A DNA stretch of 29,854 bases from Candidatus Poribacteria bacterium (GCA_016215705.1 JACRIR010000061.1:1-29854); one strand, 5' to 3'. Shown: positions 5,845 through 14,417, counted from the first letter of the stretch. A program made the numbers and translations. The notes: generated by a model not told the origin, from the sequence alone.

Positions 5845-7941
5845 TTACAGCACCGCAAACAGAGGCGCCAAAACCAGCGATATGACCGCCATCAACTTTA
5901 TAAGAATGTTAATGGACGGGCCGACGGTGTCCTTCAACGGATCGCCTACCGTGTCGCCAACGACGGCCGCCTTATGCGCATCGGAGCCTTTTCCGCCGAA
6001 ATGACCGGCCTCGATGTATTTCTTGCCGTTGTCCATCGCGCCGCCGCTGTTGGCCATCTGGATGCCGAGCATCAGGCCGATGGCAACCGCCCCGACGAGC
6101 ATGCCCGCAAGCCCCTTCGGGCCGAGGATAAACCCTGCAACCACCGGCGACAATATCGCGAGGAACCCCGGAACAAGCATGCCTTTGATGGCGCTGCGCG
6201 TGCTGATATCAACACACGTGGTCGGATCGGGGTCGGCTTTTCCTTCCATCAGACCCTTTATTTCGCGGAACTGGCGGCGAACTTCCGCTATCATTTCGAA
6301 TGCGCATTTGCTGACCGCGCCGAACAGAAGCGAGCAGAACAGGAACGGAAGCATTGCGCCGATGAGCAACCCTGCCATCACTTGCGGGTCAGTAAGCTCA
6401 ACGTTGGTCAGGTGGGTCGCGCCGATGAATGCGGCCACAAGGCTCAATGCCGCAAATGCCGCCGAACCGATTGCAAAGCCCTTCCCGATAGCAGCGGTCG
6501 TGTTGCCCACGGCATCGAGATTGTCGGTTATGCCTCTGACGCTCTTGTCGAGTCCCGCCATCTCAGCCATGCCGCCCGCGTTATCGGCAATCGGGCCATA
6601 GCTGTCAACCGAAACGATCATGCCCGTCGTGGCAAGCATGCCGAGCGCCGCAAGCGCCACGCCATACATACCTGACAGTTTGTACGAAAGAATGATGGCG
6701 GCTGCGAGAATGACGGTCGGTATCGCCGTGCTCATCATGCCTACCGAAATGCCGCCGGTAACCGTTATGGCCGGGCCGCTCTGAGAGGACTCAGCCAGCT
6801 TTTGCACGGGTCTATAGTGCCCCGACGTAAAATACTCGCTCGTGAAACCAACTATTATGCCTGAGACAATCCCTGCCACATTCGCCCAGAACGGTCCCAA
6901 TTTCGTGTACACGCCGAACGAATCCTCGAATGGAACTCCGATCTTGTTGATGATGAAATAGCTCAGCACAACCGTAAGTATGGCCGCTATATATGTTCCG
7001 TTCATCAATGCCGCCTGCGGGTTCTTGCCGGTTCCCATCTTCACGAACATAATGCCTACGATCGAAGAGCCAATCCCCGCCGCTGCGATAAGGAATGGTA
7101 TCACCATAAGCGACGTGAATTGGTCGCTGCTGATGTAAGGCAGCAGCGTATCCGCTTTAGTCGCAAGTGTAAGTGAGAACGCAATAGCGACAGTCGCTAT
7201 GATCGCCTCGACGTAGCTCTCGAGCAGGTCCGCTCCCAGACCGGCCACGTCGCCGACGTTGTCGCCGACGTTGTCCGCGATAACAGCCGGATTGCGGGGG
7301 TCATCTTCGGGTATTCCGGCTTCGACTTTACCCACGAGGTCGGCGCCCATGTCGGCGCCCTTCGTGAAGATTCCGCCGCCGGAACGCGCAAACAGAGCCA
7401 CAAGGCTCGCGCCCATAGCGTATCCGTTCACTGCGACCGGGTCATGATATATGAGCCACATGATGCACAAGCCCGTCAATGACAGACCCACTACGCTCAT
7501 GCCCATGACCGCGCCGCCGGAAATGGCGATGTCCAACGCGCCATTCATGCCTTTTGTCCGCGCGGCCTCGGTTGTGCGCGCATTTGACCGCGTGGCAATG
7601 CTCATGCCGATGTATCCGGCAGCCGCCGAAACGAGTCCGCCGACCACGAAGCAAATCGCCGTATGGATACCTAACTCGAGCATCGGCCTGTCAGGGAATA
7701 CGTTCTTCCAGATGATAGGCGCTATCGCAAAAATAATGGCGATGACGAGCACAAATGAAAACACATACTTGTACTCGGTTTTCAGAAAAGCCTTCGCGCC
7801 TAGTTGCACCATTTTCGAGATTTTCTGCATCTTCTCGTTGCCCTGGTCTTGCTTCAAGATGTACGATACCAGGTACACCACAAACACGAGCGCAGCTATT
7901 CCCGAAATCAGCGCAATAAGTACACCCGAATTACCACTCAT
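5845..7941 (-). CDS. hppA: Membrane-bound ion-pumping pyrophosphatase, K+-dependent type
   Basis: This inner-membrane enzyme hydrolyses pyrophosphate and pumps H+ or Na+ out of the cytoplasm. The 698 residues contain about 16 hydrophobic segments. The substrate-binding loop KGADMGADLVGKVEAG-IPEDDPRNPAVIADNVGDNVGD occupies residues 194-231, and GKGSDAHKAAVVGDTVGDPLKD lies near the C-terminus. Residues 479-484 read GNTTAA; Ala in place of Lys after NTT marks the K+-dependent subfamily. Whether H+ or Na+ is pumped cannot be read with confidence. The gene is a single transcription unit with its own promoter (8015-8043) and terminator (5741-5776). ATG at 7941 has a GGAGGAGAGG ribosome site. Confidence 0.96.
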   Translation of the reverse strand: MSGNSGVLIALISGIAALVFVVYLVSYILKQDQGNEKMQKISKMVQLGAKAFLKTEYKYVFSFVLVIAIIFAIAPIIWKNVFPDRPMLELGIHTAICFVVGGLVSAAAGYIGMSIATRSNARTTEAARTKGMNGALDIAISGGAVMGMSVVGLSLTGLCIMWLIYHDPVAVNGYAMGASLVALFARSGGGIFTKGADMGADLVGKVEAGIPEDDPRNPAVIADNVGDNVGDVAGLGADLLESYVEAIIATVAIAFSLTLATKADTLLPYISSDQFTSLMVIPFLIAAAGIGSSIVGIMFVKMGTGKNPQAALMNGTYIAAILTVVLSYFIINKIGVPFEDSFGVYTKLGPFWANVAGIVSGIIVGFTSEYFTSGHYRPVQKLAESSQSGPAITVTGGISVGMMSTAIPTVILAAAIILSYKLSGMYGVALAALGMLATTGMIVSVDSYGPIADNAGGMAEMAGLDKSVRGITDNLDAVGNTTAAIGKGFAIGSAAFAALSLVAAFIGATHLTNVELTDPQVMAGLLIGAMLPFLFCSLLFGAVSKCAFEMIAEVRRQFREIKGLMEGKADPDPTTCVDISTRSAIKGMLVPGFLAILSPVVAGFILGPKGLAGMLVGAVAIGLMLGIQMANSGGAMDNGKKYIEAGHFGGKGSDAHKAAVVGDTVGDPLKDTVGPSINILIKLMAVISLVLAPLFAVL

Positions 7942-8014
7942 AACCTCTCCTCCTCATTGACAAGTTAACTGGGGCAAAAACACATAAAGGTGGGAAGCGA
8001 AACAACTTGGCGAT

Positions 8015-8043
8015 AGCATACAAGAAATGACGCAGTTTGTCAA
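8015..8043 (-). promoter_or_regulatory. Sigma70-type promoter for hppA
   Basis: Read leftward: consensus TTGACA (8038-8043), 17-base spacer, TATGCT (8015-8020). The predicted transcript has a leader of about 65 bases before the hppA ATG at 7941. Confidence 0.7.
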
Positions 8044-8110
8044 GAGCGCCTCAGACACGTGTCGCAGCCACGTCCAAACAGCGCATGTCGGACGCGATGA
8101 GTCGCGCCCC

Positions 8111-8155
8111 GGAAAATCGGAGACACAATGCGACATCGTACCCCCGGTTTTCTCC
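8111..8155. repeat. Decayed family A palindrome (copy 2)
   Basis: GGAAAATCGGAGACACAATG pairs imperfectly with CATCGTACCCCCGGTTTTCTCC across CGA. The form matches the 22875-22913 copy but has several mismatches. It lies in the 8044-8405 spacer between the divergent hppA and hydrolase genes. Apart from this element, two family B hairpins and a promoter-like site, I see nothing in that spacer. Confidence 0.55.
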
Positions 8156-8165
8156 ACTTATGTCT

Positions 8166-8189
8166 GTAGGGGCGCAATTCATTGCGCCC
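8166..8189. repeat. GTAGGGGCG palindrome (family B, copy 1)
   Basis: GTAGGGGCGCAATTCATTGC followed by GCCC: the arms GGGCGCAAT and ATTGCGCCC pair around a tiny loop. Six more relatives occur in the window. Confidence 0.65.
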
Positions 8190-8294
8190 GTGTGATTAAT
8201 ATGCGGCAGGTTCGTGCAAGAAACCACAACACGAATTCATGATTTTGGACTCGAGTACTACAGCGTGGCGCGAGTTCAACAACGCCCAAAGGTC

Positions 8295-8324
8295 TTGCCT
8301 GAATCGAAGTGTCTGTGGTAGAGT
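8295..8324 (+). promoter_or_regulatory. Possible promoter for the metallo-hydrolase gene
   Basis: TTGCCT (8295-8300), 18-base spacer, TAGAGT (8319-8324), about 80 bases before the ATG at 8406. Both hexamers deviate from consensus and a family B hairpin lies in the leader, so this is a moderate call. Confidence 0.4.
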
Positions 8325-8347
8325 ATCCCGCGTCTCCCAATTCTATG

Positions 8348-8369
8348 GCGGCGCAGTTCATTGCGCCCC
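8348..8369. repeat. Family B palindrome (copy 2)
   Basis: GGCGCAGTTCATTGCGCCCC, a shortened relative of the 8166-8189 hairpin, in the leader of the hydrolase gene. A TTG at 8361 that would extend the coding frame falls inside this repeat, which argues against using it as the start. Confidence 0.55.
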
Positions 8370-8405
8370 CGCAGGAACCGACAAAAGGAACTTGACATAT
8401 CGCTA

Positions 8406-9596
8406 ATGGATATCGATGGCAAAATCCTCAGACCGCACGGCCCAACGGCCAGCGGCCGCGTGCGAGAATATCATCTCGGGCGTAAACGCCGCATGTTCCA
8501 GATAACAACATTCTGCCCCGATAAGATAGGACCCGGCCCAACGCATGTCTATCTTATCGAAGACGAAGCGTTAATCCTCGTGGACACAGGCCTGCCGACC
8601 GACATCGCGAAAAACATTTTCTATTATTGGCGCAACCAGCATATACCGCCCGAGATCGAGTCTCTGCCGGCCGACTACAGCGAACAGGAACTCCTCAGCG
8701 GCCTTAAGCTCGCCGGACACAACGTCGAAGACATCGACTTCCTCGTCATCACTCACGGCCATCCCGACCATTATCTTCTTGGCAGACGGATTGTCGGTCT
8801 CTCCGGCGCGAAGGTGGCCGCCCACGTGTCCGATTCCCACCAGATATGCAATCCCTGGGGGATCGTCAAATTGTGGGTGGAGAGAAGGCCGGCGCTCATG
8901 GCTATGGGCATGCCGCCCCCGAGACAAGGCGGTCGAACTCAGCCGACAATGAAACCGGAGACAACCGACCTTTCGCTCCGCATCGACTGCCCCATTGCCT
9001 TCGACGGCAGGCTCAGCCTCAACGGCTTCGAGAAAGACAATGTCTGCGTGCGCCACTACGCGGGTCACTCTCCCGGCGGCATATCCATTCTCTTGTATGA
9101 TGACGACGGCCGCGAAGCGGTGATGCTCTGCGGAGACACTCTGCTTTATCCCATAACGCCCCATCCCGACGACCTTGTCGCATACCTGCGGACATTGAAG
9201 AATATGAAGCGACTCGAAAACGTTGCGCTCGTTCTCCCCGCTCACGGCAAGGCGATATCGCGCCTCCGCGAGAGGCTCGATTTCCTCGAGAAACACCACG
9301 AGCACAGGCTTCGGCTCACCTATGAAGCATGCAAAAATCCTCACAGCATCTGGCAAATCGCGACAATGCCCCGCTATTTTGACGTCGTAGTCGACCCCGC
9401 CAAATTCAACCCGCTCGCCGGCCAGGAAGCATTTGTTCACGTTGAACTCCTCCAGTTGGCCGGCGCTTTGCACAGGTCACACGTCGATGGAGGCGTCCAC
9501 TACTTCCTGAATTCGGGCGAGAAATTCGAAGACGTGTACGAGCGGGTTCAAAATATTGTAGATGAGGAGGACACAACAATCTTGTTGCGGCGGTGA
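8406..9596 (+). CDS. Metallo-beta-lactamase-fold hydrolase
   Basis: A 396-residue protein of the metallo-beta-lactamase superfamily, probably a cytoplasmic hydrolase binding two metal ions; substrate unknown. VDTGLPTD (59-66) precedes the metal motif THGHPDH (116-122), with the H-x-H-x-D-H residues intact. Later ligands are His in HYAGHSPGG, Asp in CGDTLLYP and His in LPAHGK. The long C-terminal helical region after PAHG resembles the LACTB2-like branch. I place the start at ATG 8406, not the in-frame TTG at 8361, which lies in a repeat; the AAAAGGAA upstream is rather far from the ATG. The GT-C gene follows in the same direction after 134 bases containing a strong hairpin, so they may not share a transcript. 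Confidence 0.9.
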   Translation: MDIDGKILRPHGPTASGRVREYHLGRKRRMFQITTFCPDKIGPGPTHVYLIEDEALILVDTGLPTDIAKNIFYYWRNQHIPPEIESLPADYSEQELLSGLKLAGHNVEDIDFLVITHGHPDHYLLGRRIVGLSGAKVAAHVSDSHQICNPWGIVKLWVERRPALMAMGMPPPRQGGRTQPTMKPETTDLSLRIDCPIAFDGRLSLNGFEKDNVCVRHYAGHSPGGISILLYDDDGREAVMLCGDTLLYPITPHPDDLVAYLRTLKNMKRLENVALVLPAHGKAISRLRERLDFLEKHHEHRLRLTYEACKNPHSIWQIATMPRYFDVVVDPAKFNPLAGQEAFVHVELLQLAGALHRSHVDGGVHYFLNSGEKFEDVYERVQNIVDEEDTTILLRR

Positions 9597-9644
9597 GTCT
9601 TCTTGCCGCAAAGTTGCGAGAAAAGATCCTGTGAGAAAAGATTT

Positions 9645-9674
9645 TGTAGGGGCACGGCGGGCCGTGCCCCTACA
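9645..9674. repeat. Family B palindrome (copy 3), perfect hairpin
   Basis: Arms of 14 bases, TGTAGGGGCACGGC and its complement, around a 2-base loop, 48 bases after the hydrolase stop. It could end the hydrolase transcript, though no T tract follows. A 15-base direct repeat (GAGAAAAGAT-CCTGT / GAGAAAAGAT-TTTGT) precedes it at about 9618-9647. Confidence 0.65.
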
Positions 9675-9730
9675 GTCTATCTGCGCCCGGGTCTAGGACG
9701 AAACCTTGGATTCTGACAGAGGAACACACA

Positions 9731-11344
9731 TTGCCTGCTGACATTGGCGGAAACCAGCCGGTTCAAAATACAAGCGCGCGCCGGATTCTTTCATCTTTGG
9801 CAATTCTACTGCTCGGCCTTTGCTGCGCATATGTCACTTACGTCCACGCGACTGTGGGTGTTCTCCCCTACGACGATTCCTTCATTACCTTCCGCTACGT
9901 AAGCAACCTGTTCAACGGCAAGGGGCTCGTCTACAACACCGGCGAGCACGTCTTCGGAAGCAGCACTCCTCTCTACCTCGCATGGCTCGTTCTACTCAAA
10001 ACGCTCGCCCCTTCAGCGAAAATTCCCGCGCTCGCGGCCCGCGGCAACATCGTATTCTACCTCGCGGCCGGCCTCGGCGCGCTATTCCTTGTCCGCTCGC
10101 TCCTGAGCGGCCAATGGCGGATGCGATGGAGCAAAGCGGACGCTGTCGGCGCAGTCACCGCCACACTGTTTCTCATTCGGTTTGATATGCTCACTATCTC
10201 GACCGGCGCAAATGAGATGTTCCTCTTTGCAACCCTCGTCCTATGGGCATTCTTCTTTCTTATAACGAAGCAATATGTGCTTTCGGGCCTACTCGCAGGG
10301 CTTTCTATAATGGCCCGGCCCGAAGGCGTATTCTGCGCGTTCCTTTGCGGATTGATCTGGTTGCTGCATAACCGCAGGAAGCCCGTCCTGTTCGCCCTTT
10401 CTCTGGGCGGTCCGGGCCTCATTTGGACGTGTTTTGCCTTCTTTTACTATGGAACCCCCATCTACCATTCCTTGATAGCAAAATCCCAGCCGCTGTACCC
10501 ATTTCCAGCCGGCTTTGCTTTCAATTATATAGTTGGCAGGCTCGCGTTTTGGACTGTCGGCAACGACGGGGCAGTTTACGACATATGCGTAGTAATGGCT
10601 GCTGCCGTCGCCGGCTTCGCATTTCGACGACGCATTTGCCCGCTGCCATGGTTCGTTATTCCCTCATTTGCGGGTCTCATCCTGCTTTTCTACGCAGTCA
10701 GCAATCCATTTATGTTCGATTGGTACTTCCTTGTTCTCTTTCTGGGGTGGTTCCTCCTGATAGCGGTCGGACTCTCGCATCTGTTCTCGGCAGCAGCCGA
10801 GGCTGTCAGAGTGAAATTCGGTCTTGCGACGATTTCATTTGTCTTCAACATTCTATCTTTTGCGATACCTGTGTTCTTTCTTGCGAACAGCGCCGCATTC
10901 ACGTGGCAAACCCGAGACTCAAGAAGCCTCCCGGGCTATCTCCCGCGTGACCACGCCGAACTACGCACCCTCATCTACAAGGAAGTCGCAGAATTCATCA
11001 ACTCTGTCGGCGACCCATCGGACACTATCGCAGCGCCCGAGGTCGGCGCGCTTGGGTACTATTCCAGAAACCATCTCTACGACGCATGCGGGCTGGTGAC
11101 GCCGGAAGCCATCCCCTTCCTTCCATTGCCTTACGGGAAACGAGTCGGGCCAAATATCGGCAGCATCTCGGCCGAGTTCGCCAAAGCCGTCAACGCCGAT
11201 TGGATTGTCACGATGGAAGTCTTTTCAATTGAAAGCCTTGCGGATGATCCATGGTTCAAAGAGAATTATGCGCTCGTGAAAGTGTTCCCGCTGTTTTTTC
11301 GCACTTTCAGCAGCGATAACGTGTTGGTGTTCCACCACAAGTGA
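9731..11344 (+). CDS. GT-C-type polyprenyl-phosphate-dependent membrane glycosyltransferase
   Basis: A 537-residue inner-membrane protein with a first membrane segment at about 20-40 and around ten further ones to residue 390, then a soluble C-terminal domain. The first external loop reads VGVLPYDDSFITFRYVSNLF, followed by GKGLVYNTGEHVFGSSTPLYLAW. DDxFITFRY plus GxGLVxNxGExVxGxTSPLY is the loop typical of GT-C enzymes that use lipid-phosphate sugars (e.g. the AftB type); the acidic pair is the likely catalytic site. It may glycosylate an envelope glycan or lipid; the exact acceptor is unknown. Start is TTG at 9731 with AGAGGA eight bases upstream. It converges with rluB. Confidence 0.8.
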   Translation: MPADIGGNQPVQNTSARRILSSLAILLLGLCCAYVTYVHATVGVLPYDDSFITFRYVSNLFNGKGLVYNTGEHVFGSSTPLYLAWLVLLKTLAPSAKIPALAARGNIVFYLAAGLGALFLVRSLLSGQWRMRWSKADAVGAVTATLFLIRFDMLTISTGANEMFLFATLVLWAFFFLITKQYVLSGLLAGLSIMARPEGVFCAFLCGLIWLLHNRRKPVLFALSLGGPGLIWTCFAFFYYGTPIYHSLIAKSQPLYPFPAGFAFNYIVGRLAFWTVGNDGAVYDICVVMAAAVAGFAFRRRICPLPWFVIPSFAGLILLFYAVSNPFMFDWYFLVLFLGWFLLIAVGLSHLFSAAAEAVRVKFGLATISFVFNILSFAIPVFFLANSAAFTWQTRDSRSLPGYLPRDHAELRTLIYKEVAEFINSVGDPSDTIAAPEVGALGYYSRNHLYDACGLVTPEAIPFLPLPYGKRVGPNIGSISAEFAKAVNADWIVTMEVFSIESLADDPWFKENYALVKVFPLFFRTFSSDNVLVFHHK

Positions 11345-11367
11345 TTTGCTGAGCGGTCTGAGACTGT

Positions 11368-11400
11368 GCGAATGAATTTGCACCTGCAAAACTGCGGGAC
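11368..11400 (+). repeat. Family C repeat (copy 2)
   Basis: GCGAATGAATTTGCACCTGC followed by AAAACTGCGGGAC, matching the 3822-3853 element in both the dyad core and the directional tail. It lies just after the GT-C stop. Confidence 0.65.
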
Positions 11401-11454
11401 ACATTTACATTGCGGCGCACATTCACTGTCCGCATTCTCGATTCCGGCCCTGAA

Positions 11455-11529
11455 AGGAGAGAAGGCTGAGTGTCACCCCAAACACTCAGCCTAATGAGGA
11501 GAGGTACGCTACGGATTTCTCCGCAGGTT
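11455..11529 (-). ncRNA. Candidate small RNA in the GT-C/rluB convergent gap
   Basis: A strong leftward promoter (11536-11564) has no gene in front of it. The predicted transcript, starting near 11529, would fold into two hairpins. The first is CTGCGGA-GAAA-TCCGTAG (11509-11526, GNRA-type tetraloop, one G-U pair). The second is an 11-bp stem at 11463-11492, followed by TCTCTCCTTT. That gives an RNA of about 75 bases. No open frame of note lies in it. It could act in trans, or as antisense to the 3' end of the GT-C mRNA if the terminator leaks. This is inferred from sequence only. Confidence 0.35.
11463..11492. terminator. Bidirectional terminator-like hairpin
   Basis: AGGCTGAGTGT (11463-11473) pairs perfectly with ACACTCAGCCT (11482-11492) around CACCCCAA. 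Leftward it is followed by TCTCTCCTTT; rightward there is no T run. It sits between the convergent GT-C and rluB genes, about 120 bases past the GT-C stop. Confidence 0.55.
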
Positions 11530-11535
11530 GACCGT

Positions 11536-11575
11536 ATTATATCATATCTTCCCCACCGTGGCAAGTAGTCCACGG
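11536..11575 (-). promoter_or_regulatory. Strong leftward promoter with operator-like dyad over the -35 box
   Basis: Read leftward: TTGCCA (11559-11564), 17-base spacer, consensus TATAAT (11536-11541). CCGTGG (11556-11561) and CCACGG (11570-11575) form a dyad with an 8-base centre that overlaps the -35 hexamer, a typical repressor position. No gene lies downstream before the end of the converging GT-C gene. The stretch is immediately past the rluB stop. Confidence 0.6.
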
Positions 11576-11635
11576 AATAAATTATTTTGTGCCTGCTCGT
11601 CTGCCAAAAGAGGCTCTTTGAGACCGTCCCGCAAT

Positions 11636-12400
11636 TCAGAGCAGACCCGCCACCTCGGCATCCGACAAGAGACGGTGTTGGCCCGGCTCAAGCGAACCCA
11701 ACCCTATGTCGCCGAATCTGACCCTTGTCAATCGCGCCACCGGATGCCCGACGGTCTCGCACATCCTCTTTACTTGTCTCTTTCGGCCCTCGTGCACGGT
11801 TATCTCGAGGAGAGACCGATCCTCACTCGAGCGCAGAATCCTCGCGCGGGCCGGCGAAGTCCTTACGCCGTCGATCACGACGCCTCGCTGCAAATCCTCC
11901 ATCGCTTCGCGCGAAGGCGTTCCCTCGACTTCAGCATGGTACGTCTTCTCTACCTCGAACCTCGGGTGGGTCAGACGGTGACACAACTCGCCGTCGTTCG
12001 TCATGAGTAAAACGCCGTCGGTGTCCATATCCAGCCTGCCGACCGGATAAAGCCGCGCCGGTATATCGGCGACCAACTCGCTGACTGTACGGCGGCCGCG
12101 CGCGTCGCCCACGGAGCTCAAGTAACCGCGCGGCTTGTTCAGGAGAACATAGAACTTCTTCTCGATTTGGACCCGCTTGCCGTCAAGCTCGACAACATCG
12201 CTCAAGGGGTCAACCTTTGTCCCGAGTTCGCGTGCAGTATTGCCATTGACGCGCACATGGCCCGCAAGCATCAGTTTTTCGGATTGGCGGCGAGAGGCCA
12301 CGCCCGCGAGCGCAAGAAAATGTTGCAGCCTCATGTGTTGCGATTCGCCTGTGGAAGCTCTTCTTTCTTTTGACTTGACGGCTTTCGACCTTCGACTCAT
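11636..12400 (-). CDS. rluB: 23S rRNA pseudouridine synthase, RsuA/RluB family
   Basis: These enzymes isomerise specific uridines of rRNA to pseudouridine. An S4 RNA-binding domain (residues 23-80, MRLQHFLALAGVASRRQSE) precedes the synthase domain, with KPRGYLSS and the catalytic GRLDMDTDGVLL (Asp124). The 254-residue length is usual. The family match is firm; RluB rather than RsuA or RluE is inferred from its place after scpB. The ATG at 12400 overlaps the scpB TGA (ATGA), indicating translational coupling. The first 22 residues are basic and not part of the conserved fold, so the internal ATG before RLQHFLA is a possible alternative start. Confidence 0.9.
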   Translation of the reverse strand: MSRRSKAVKSKERRASTGESQHMRLQHFLALAGVASRRQSEKLMLAGHVRVNGNTARELGTKVDPLSDVVELDGKRVQIEKKFYVLLNKPRGYLSSVGDARGRRTVSELVADIPARLYPVGRLDMDTDGVLLMTNDGELCHRLTHPRFEVEKTYHAEVEGTPSREAMEDLQRGVVIDGVRTSPARARILRSSEDRSLLEITVHEGRKRQVKRMCETVGHPVARLTRVRFGDIGLGSLEPGQHRLLSDAEVAGLL

Positions 12401-13080
12401 GGATTGGGATTTGCCTGGCGAAGCTCTTCGATGGAAGGAAGCTCACTCAGCGACTTGAGCCCGAAATGAAGCAGAAACTCATTTGTGGTCCCGTATGTGG
12501 CGGGTTTTCCGACAACGTCCTTATAACCCACTATTTCAACCAGATGCTTGTCGAGGAGAGTGCGAATGGTGCTGTCCACGTTGACGCCCCGGATTGCCTC
12601 GACTTCGGCGCGCGTCACCGGCTGTTTATAAGCGATCACGGCCAGCGTCTCAAGAGCCGCTCTCGAAAGCTTCGACGCCGTTATCTTCGGCGAATACATC
12701 TTGCGCACCCACGGCGCATACTTCGGTAGCGTCGAGAGCACGTAGCCGCCTGCGACTTCTCTTATCTGGAACGGAAAACCAAGTTCCGTCAGCCTTTGCT
12801 GAACATGCCCGATAATTTCCTCGATCTTCTCCGCGCCGACACCCTCGAGCACTTCCCCGAGTCTCGAAACGGAAAGCGGCCTGTCGCTCACAAGGAGAAG
12901 CACTTCAACAACGGAGCGCAGTTCCTCGTCAGACAAATCTGCGACACTTGGCGCAGCCTCCAGACCCTGGCCGTCCTCGGGCGCAGCATCCTCCGTTTGA
13001 GCGGATTCCGGCGCTTCCGCAATCGTCTCTTCCTCGCGCTTTTCGCCGACGGGTTCAGCAGTCTCGTCATGTGTTTCCAT
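12397..13080 (-). CDS. scpB: Chromosome segregation and condensation protein ScpB
   Basis: ScpB is the winged-helix kleisin partner in the SMC-ScpA-ScpB complex that compacts and separates chromosomes. The conserved core starts at LSDEELRSVVEVLLLVSDRP and includes LSRAALETLAVIAYKQPVTRAEVEAIRGVNVDS and GRP-like VGKPATYGTT segments (both winged helices). The first 45 residues form an acidic Glu/Ala-rich tail not usual for the family. I prefer ATG 13080 (227 residues), which has GAGGAA six bases upstream. A TTG at 13098 overlapping the aroF stop is the alternative. scpA, the usual neighbour, is absent from the window; aroF takes its place. Confidence 0.92.
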   Translation of the reverse strand: METHDETAEPVGEKREEETIAEAPESAQTEDAAPEDGQGLEAAPSVADLSDEELRSVVEVLLLVSDRPLSVSRLGEVLEGVGAEKIEEIIGHVQQRLTELGFPFQIREVAGGYVLSTLPKYAPWVRKMYSPKITASKLSRAALETLAVIAYKQPVTRAEVEAIRGVNVDSTIRTLLDKHLVEIVGYKDVVGKPATYGTTNEFLLHFGLKSLSELPSIEELRQANPNP

Positions 13081-13094
13081 AAAGTTCCTCGCGG

Positions 13095-14114
13095 TCAAGC
13101 CATTGTTCTTCCCATCGCGGCTACAAGAGGCCTGACCTCTCGCATCAACTCATAGTAGCGCTCGGGGATGAGCGATTGAAAGCCGTCCGAGAAAGCTTCT
13201 TCAGGACGGGGATGAACCTCGATCATCAAACCGTCCGCGCCGGCCGCTATCGAAGCCTTCGCCATCGGCAAAACGAGGTCCCACCGGCCTGTCCCGTGGC
13301 TCGGGTCAACTATAACGGGCAGGTGACTGAGCTTCTTGATCGATGGGATCGAATTCAGGTCAAGGGTGTTCCGGGTGACCGTCTCGAATGTCCGAATTCC
13401 TCGCTCGCACAGAATCACTCTGTTGTTGCCTTCGGAGAGAATGTATTCAGCCGACATGAGCAGTTCCTCGACCGTCGACATCATGCCGCGCTTGAGAAGA
13501 ACGGGCTTCTCCGTTTTTCCCACTGTCTTAAGCAATGCGAAGTTCTGCATGTTGCGGGCGCCCACTTGCAGGATATCCGAGTACTCCGCCACGAGCTCGA
13601 CGTTATGGCTGTCCATCACCTCAGTGACGACTCTCAGGCCGGTCCTCTCTCTTGCCTCCGCCAGGAGTTTGAGCCCCTTTTCCTCCAATCCTTGAAAGCT
13701 GTAAGGAGAGGTTCGCGGCTTGAAAGCCCCGCCCCGGAGTATCCTGGCGCCACCCTTTTTTACAATCTCCGCAACCTCCAGTATCTGCTCGCGTGATTCG
13801 ACGCTGCATGGCCCCGCCATTACCTGCAACTCGGGCCCGCCCACGACAACGCCGCCAACGTCTATCCGTGTGTCCTCACGCTTGAGCTCGCGGCTCACAA
13901 GCTTGAACGGCTTCAAAATGGGCACAACGTCCTCGACACCGTGCACCGACTTGAGCGACTCCAGCCGGGCCTTGCCCCGCTCGTCGCCAACGGCCCCCAC
14001 CACGGTCCGTTCGACTCCCCGGATCAGATGAGCCTTGTAACCGAGCTTTTCTATCACACTTATGACGTGGCCCAGATCCTCTTCAGAGGCGCCGTGTTTC
14101 ATGATGATGATCAT
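13095..14114 (-). CDS. aroF: 3-deoxy-7-phosphoheptulonate (DAHP) synthase, type I-beta
   Basis: DAHP synthase condenses phosphoenolpyruvate and erythrose 4-phosphate, the first step of aromatic amino acid synthesis. Residues 1-70 form the small ferredoxin-like regulatory domain seen in the Thermotoga-type enzymes, where it mediates feedback control. The barrel domain begins at [16 protein letters not shown] (metal-binding Cys103). It continues with [32 protein letters not shown] (metal His) and LMIEVHP (metal Glu). The 339 residues are the family length. It heads the leftward aroF-scpB-rluB operon and has a strong promoter at 14340-14369. The symbol follows common usage for this subtype. Confidence 0.94.
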   Translation of the reverse strand: MIIIMKHGASEEDLGHVISVIEKLGYKAHLIRGVERTVVGAVGDERGKARLESLKSVHGVEDVVPILKPFKLVSRELKREDTRIDVGGVVVGGPELQVMAGPCSVESREQILEVAEIVKKGGARILRGGAFKPRTSPYSFQGLEEKGLKLLAEARERTGLRVVTEVMDSHNVELVAEYSDILQVGARNMQNFALLKTVGKTEKPVLLKRGMMSTVEELLMSAEYILSEGNNRVILCERGIRTFETVTRNTLDLNSIPSIKKLSHLPVIVDPSHGTGRWDLVLPMAKASIAAGADGLMIEVHPRPEEAFSDGFQSLIPERYYELMREVRPLVAAMGRTMA

Positions 14115-14182
14115 CTTGTTTCCTTCGCCTGACGATTTCAGGGATACGCAGGAATGTTGCCCACAATTGCGCGGGAATGTAG

Positions 14183-14213
14183 CCTACAATTGCGTAGGTG
14201 CGAATCTATTCGC
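14183..14213 (-). repeat. Family C repeat (copy 3, inverted)
   Basis: Read leftward: GCGAATAGATTCGCACCTAC then GCAATTGTAGG, matching the consensus core and tail. A partial tandem copy of the tail (CACAATTGCG) lies at 14162-14171. It sits upstream of aroF in the divergent intergenic region. Confidence 0.6.
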
Positions 14214-14246
14214 ATTGGCTTGGCAAGAACACGCCACAAACACAGC

Positions 14247-14266
14247 GAGAATGAATTCGCACCTGC
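14247..14266 (+). repeat. Family C repeat (copy 4)
   Basis: GAGAATGAATTCGCACCTGC, facing copy 3 across 33 bases, so the aroF leader holds an inverted pair of the element. The intergenic region 14115-14585 otherwise holds two divergent promoters. Confidence 0.55.
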
Positions 14267-14339
14267 GGCGACCCGAACCTGGCGCGCGTATCGTCAAACA
14301 AACTGCTGCGCGCAGTTGTCTCTCCGGTCGCGTGGCCCT

Positions 14340-14369
14340 AGTATAGCCAGTGCAGCTTTGCTTTGTCAA
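14340..14369 (-). promoter_or_regulatory. Sigma70-type promoter for aroF-scpB-rluB
   Basis: Read leftward: consensus TTGACA (14364-14369), 18-base spacer, TATACT (14340-14345). The leader would be about 220 bases and contains two family C repeats, leaving room for leader regulation. Confidence 0.7.
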
Positions 14370-14417
14370 GAAACTGCGCCCGCGCGCATATGCCCTAAAC
14401 TTCACAGACAAGTGGAC

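Noticed and set aside
8571-9473. 300-codon leftward open frame opposite the metallo-hydrolase
   Set aside because: The rightward frame carries intact metal-binding motifs; the opposite frame has none.
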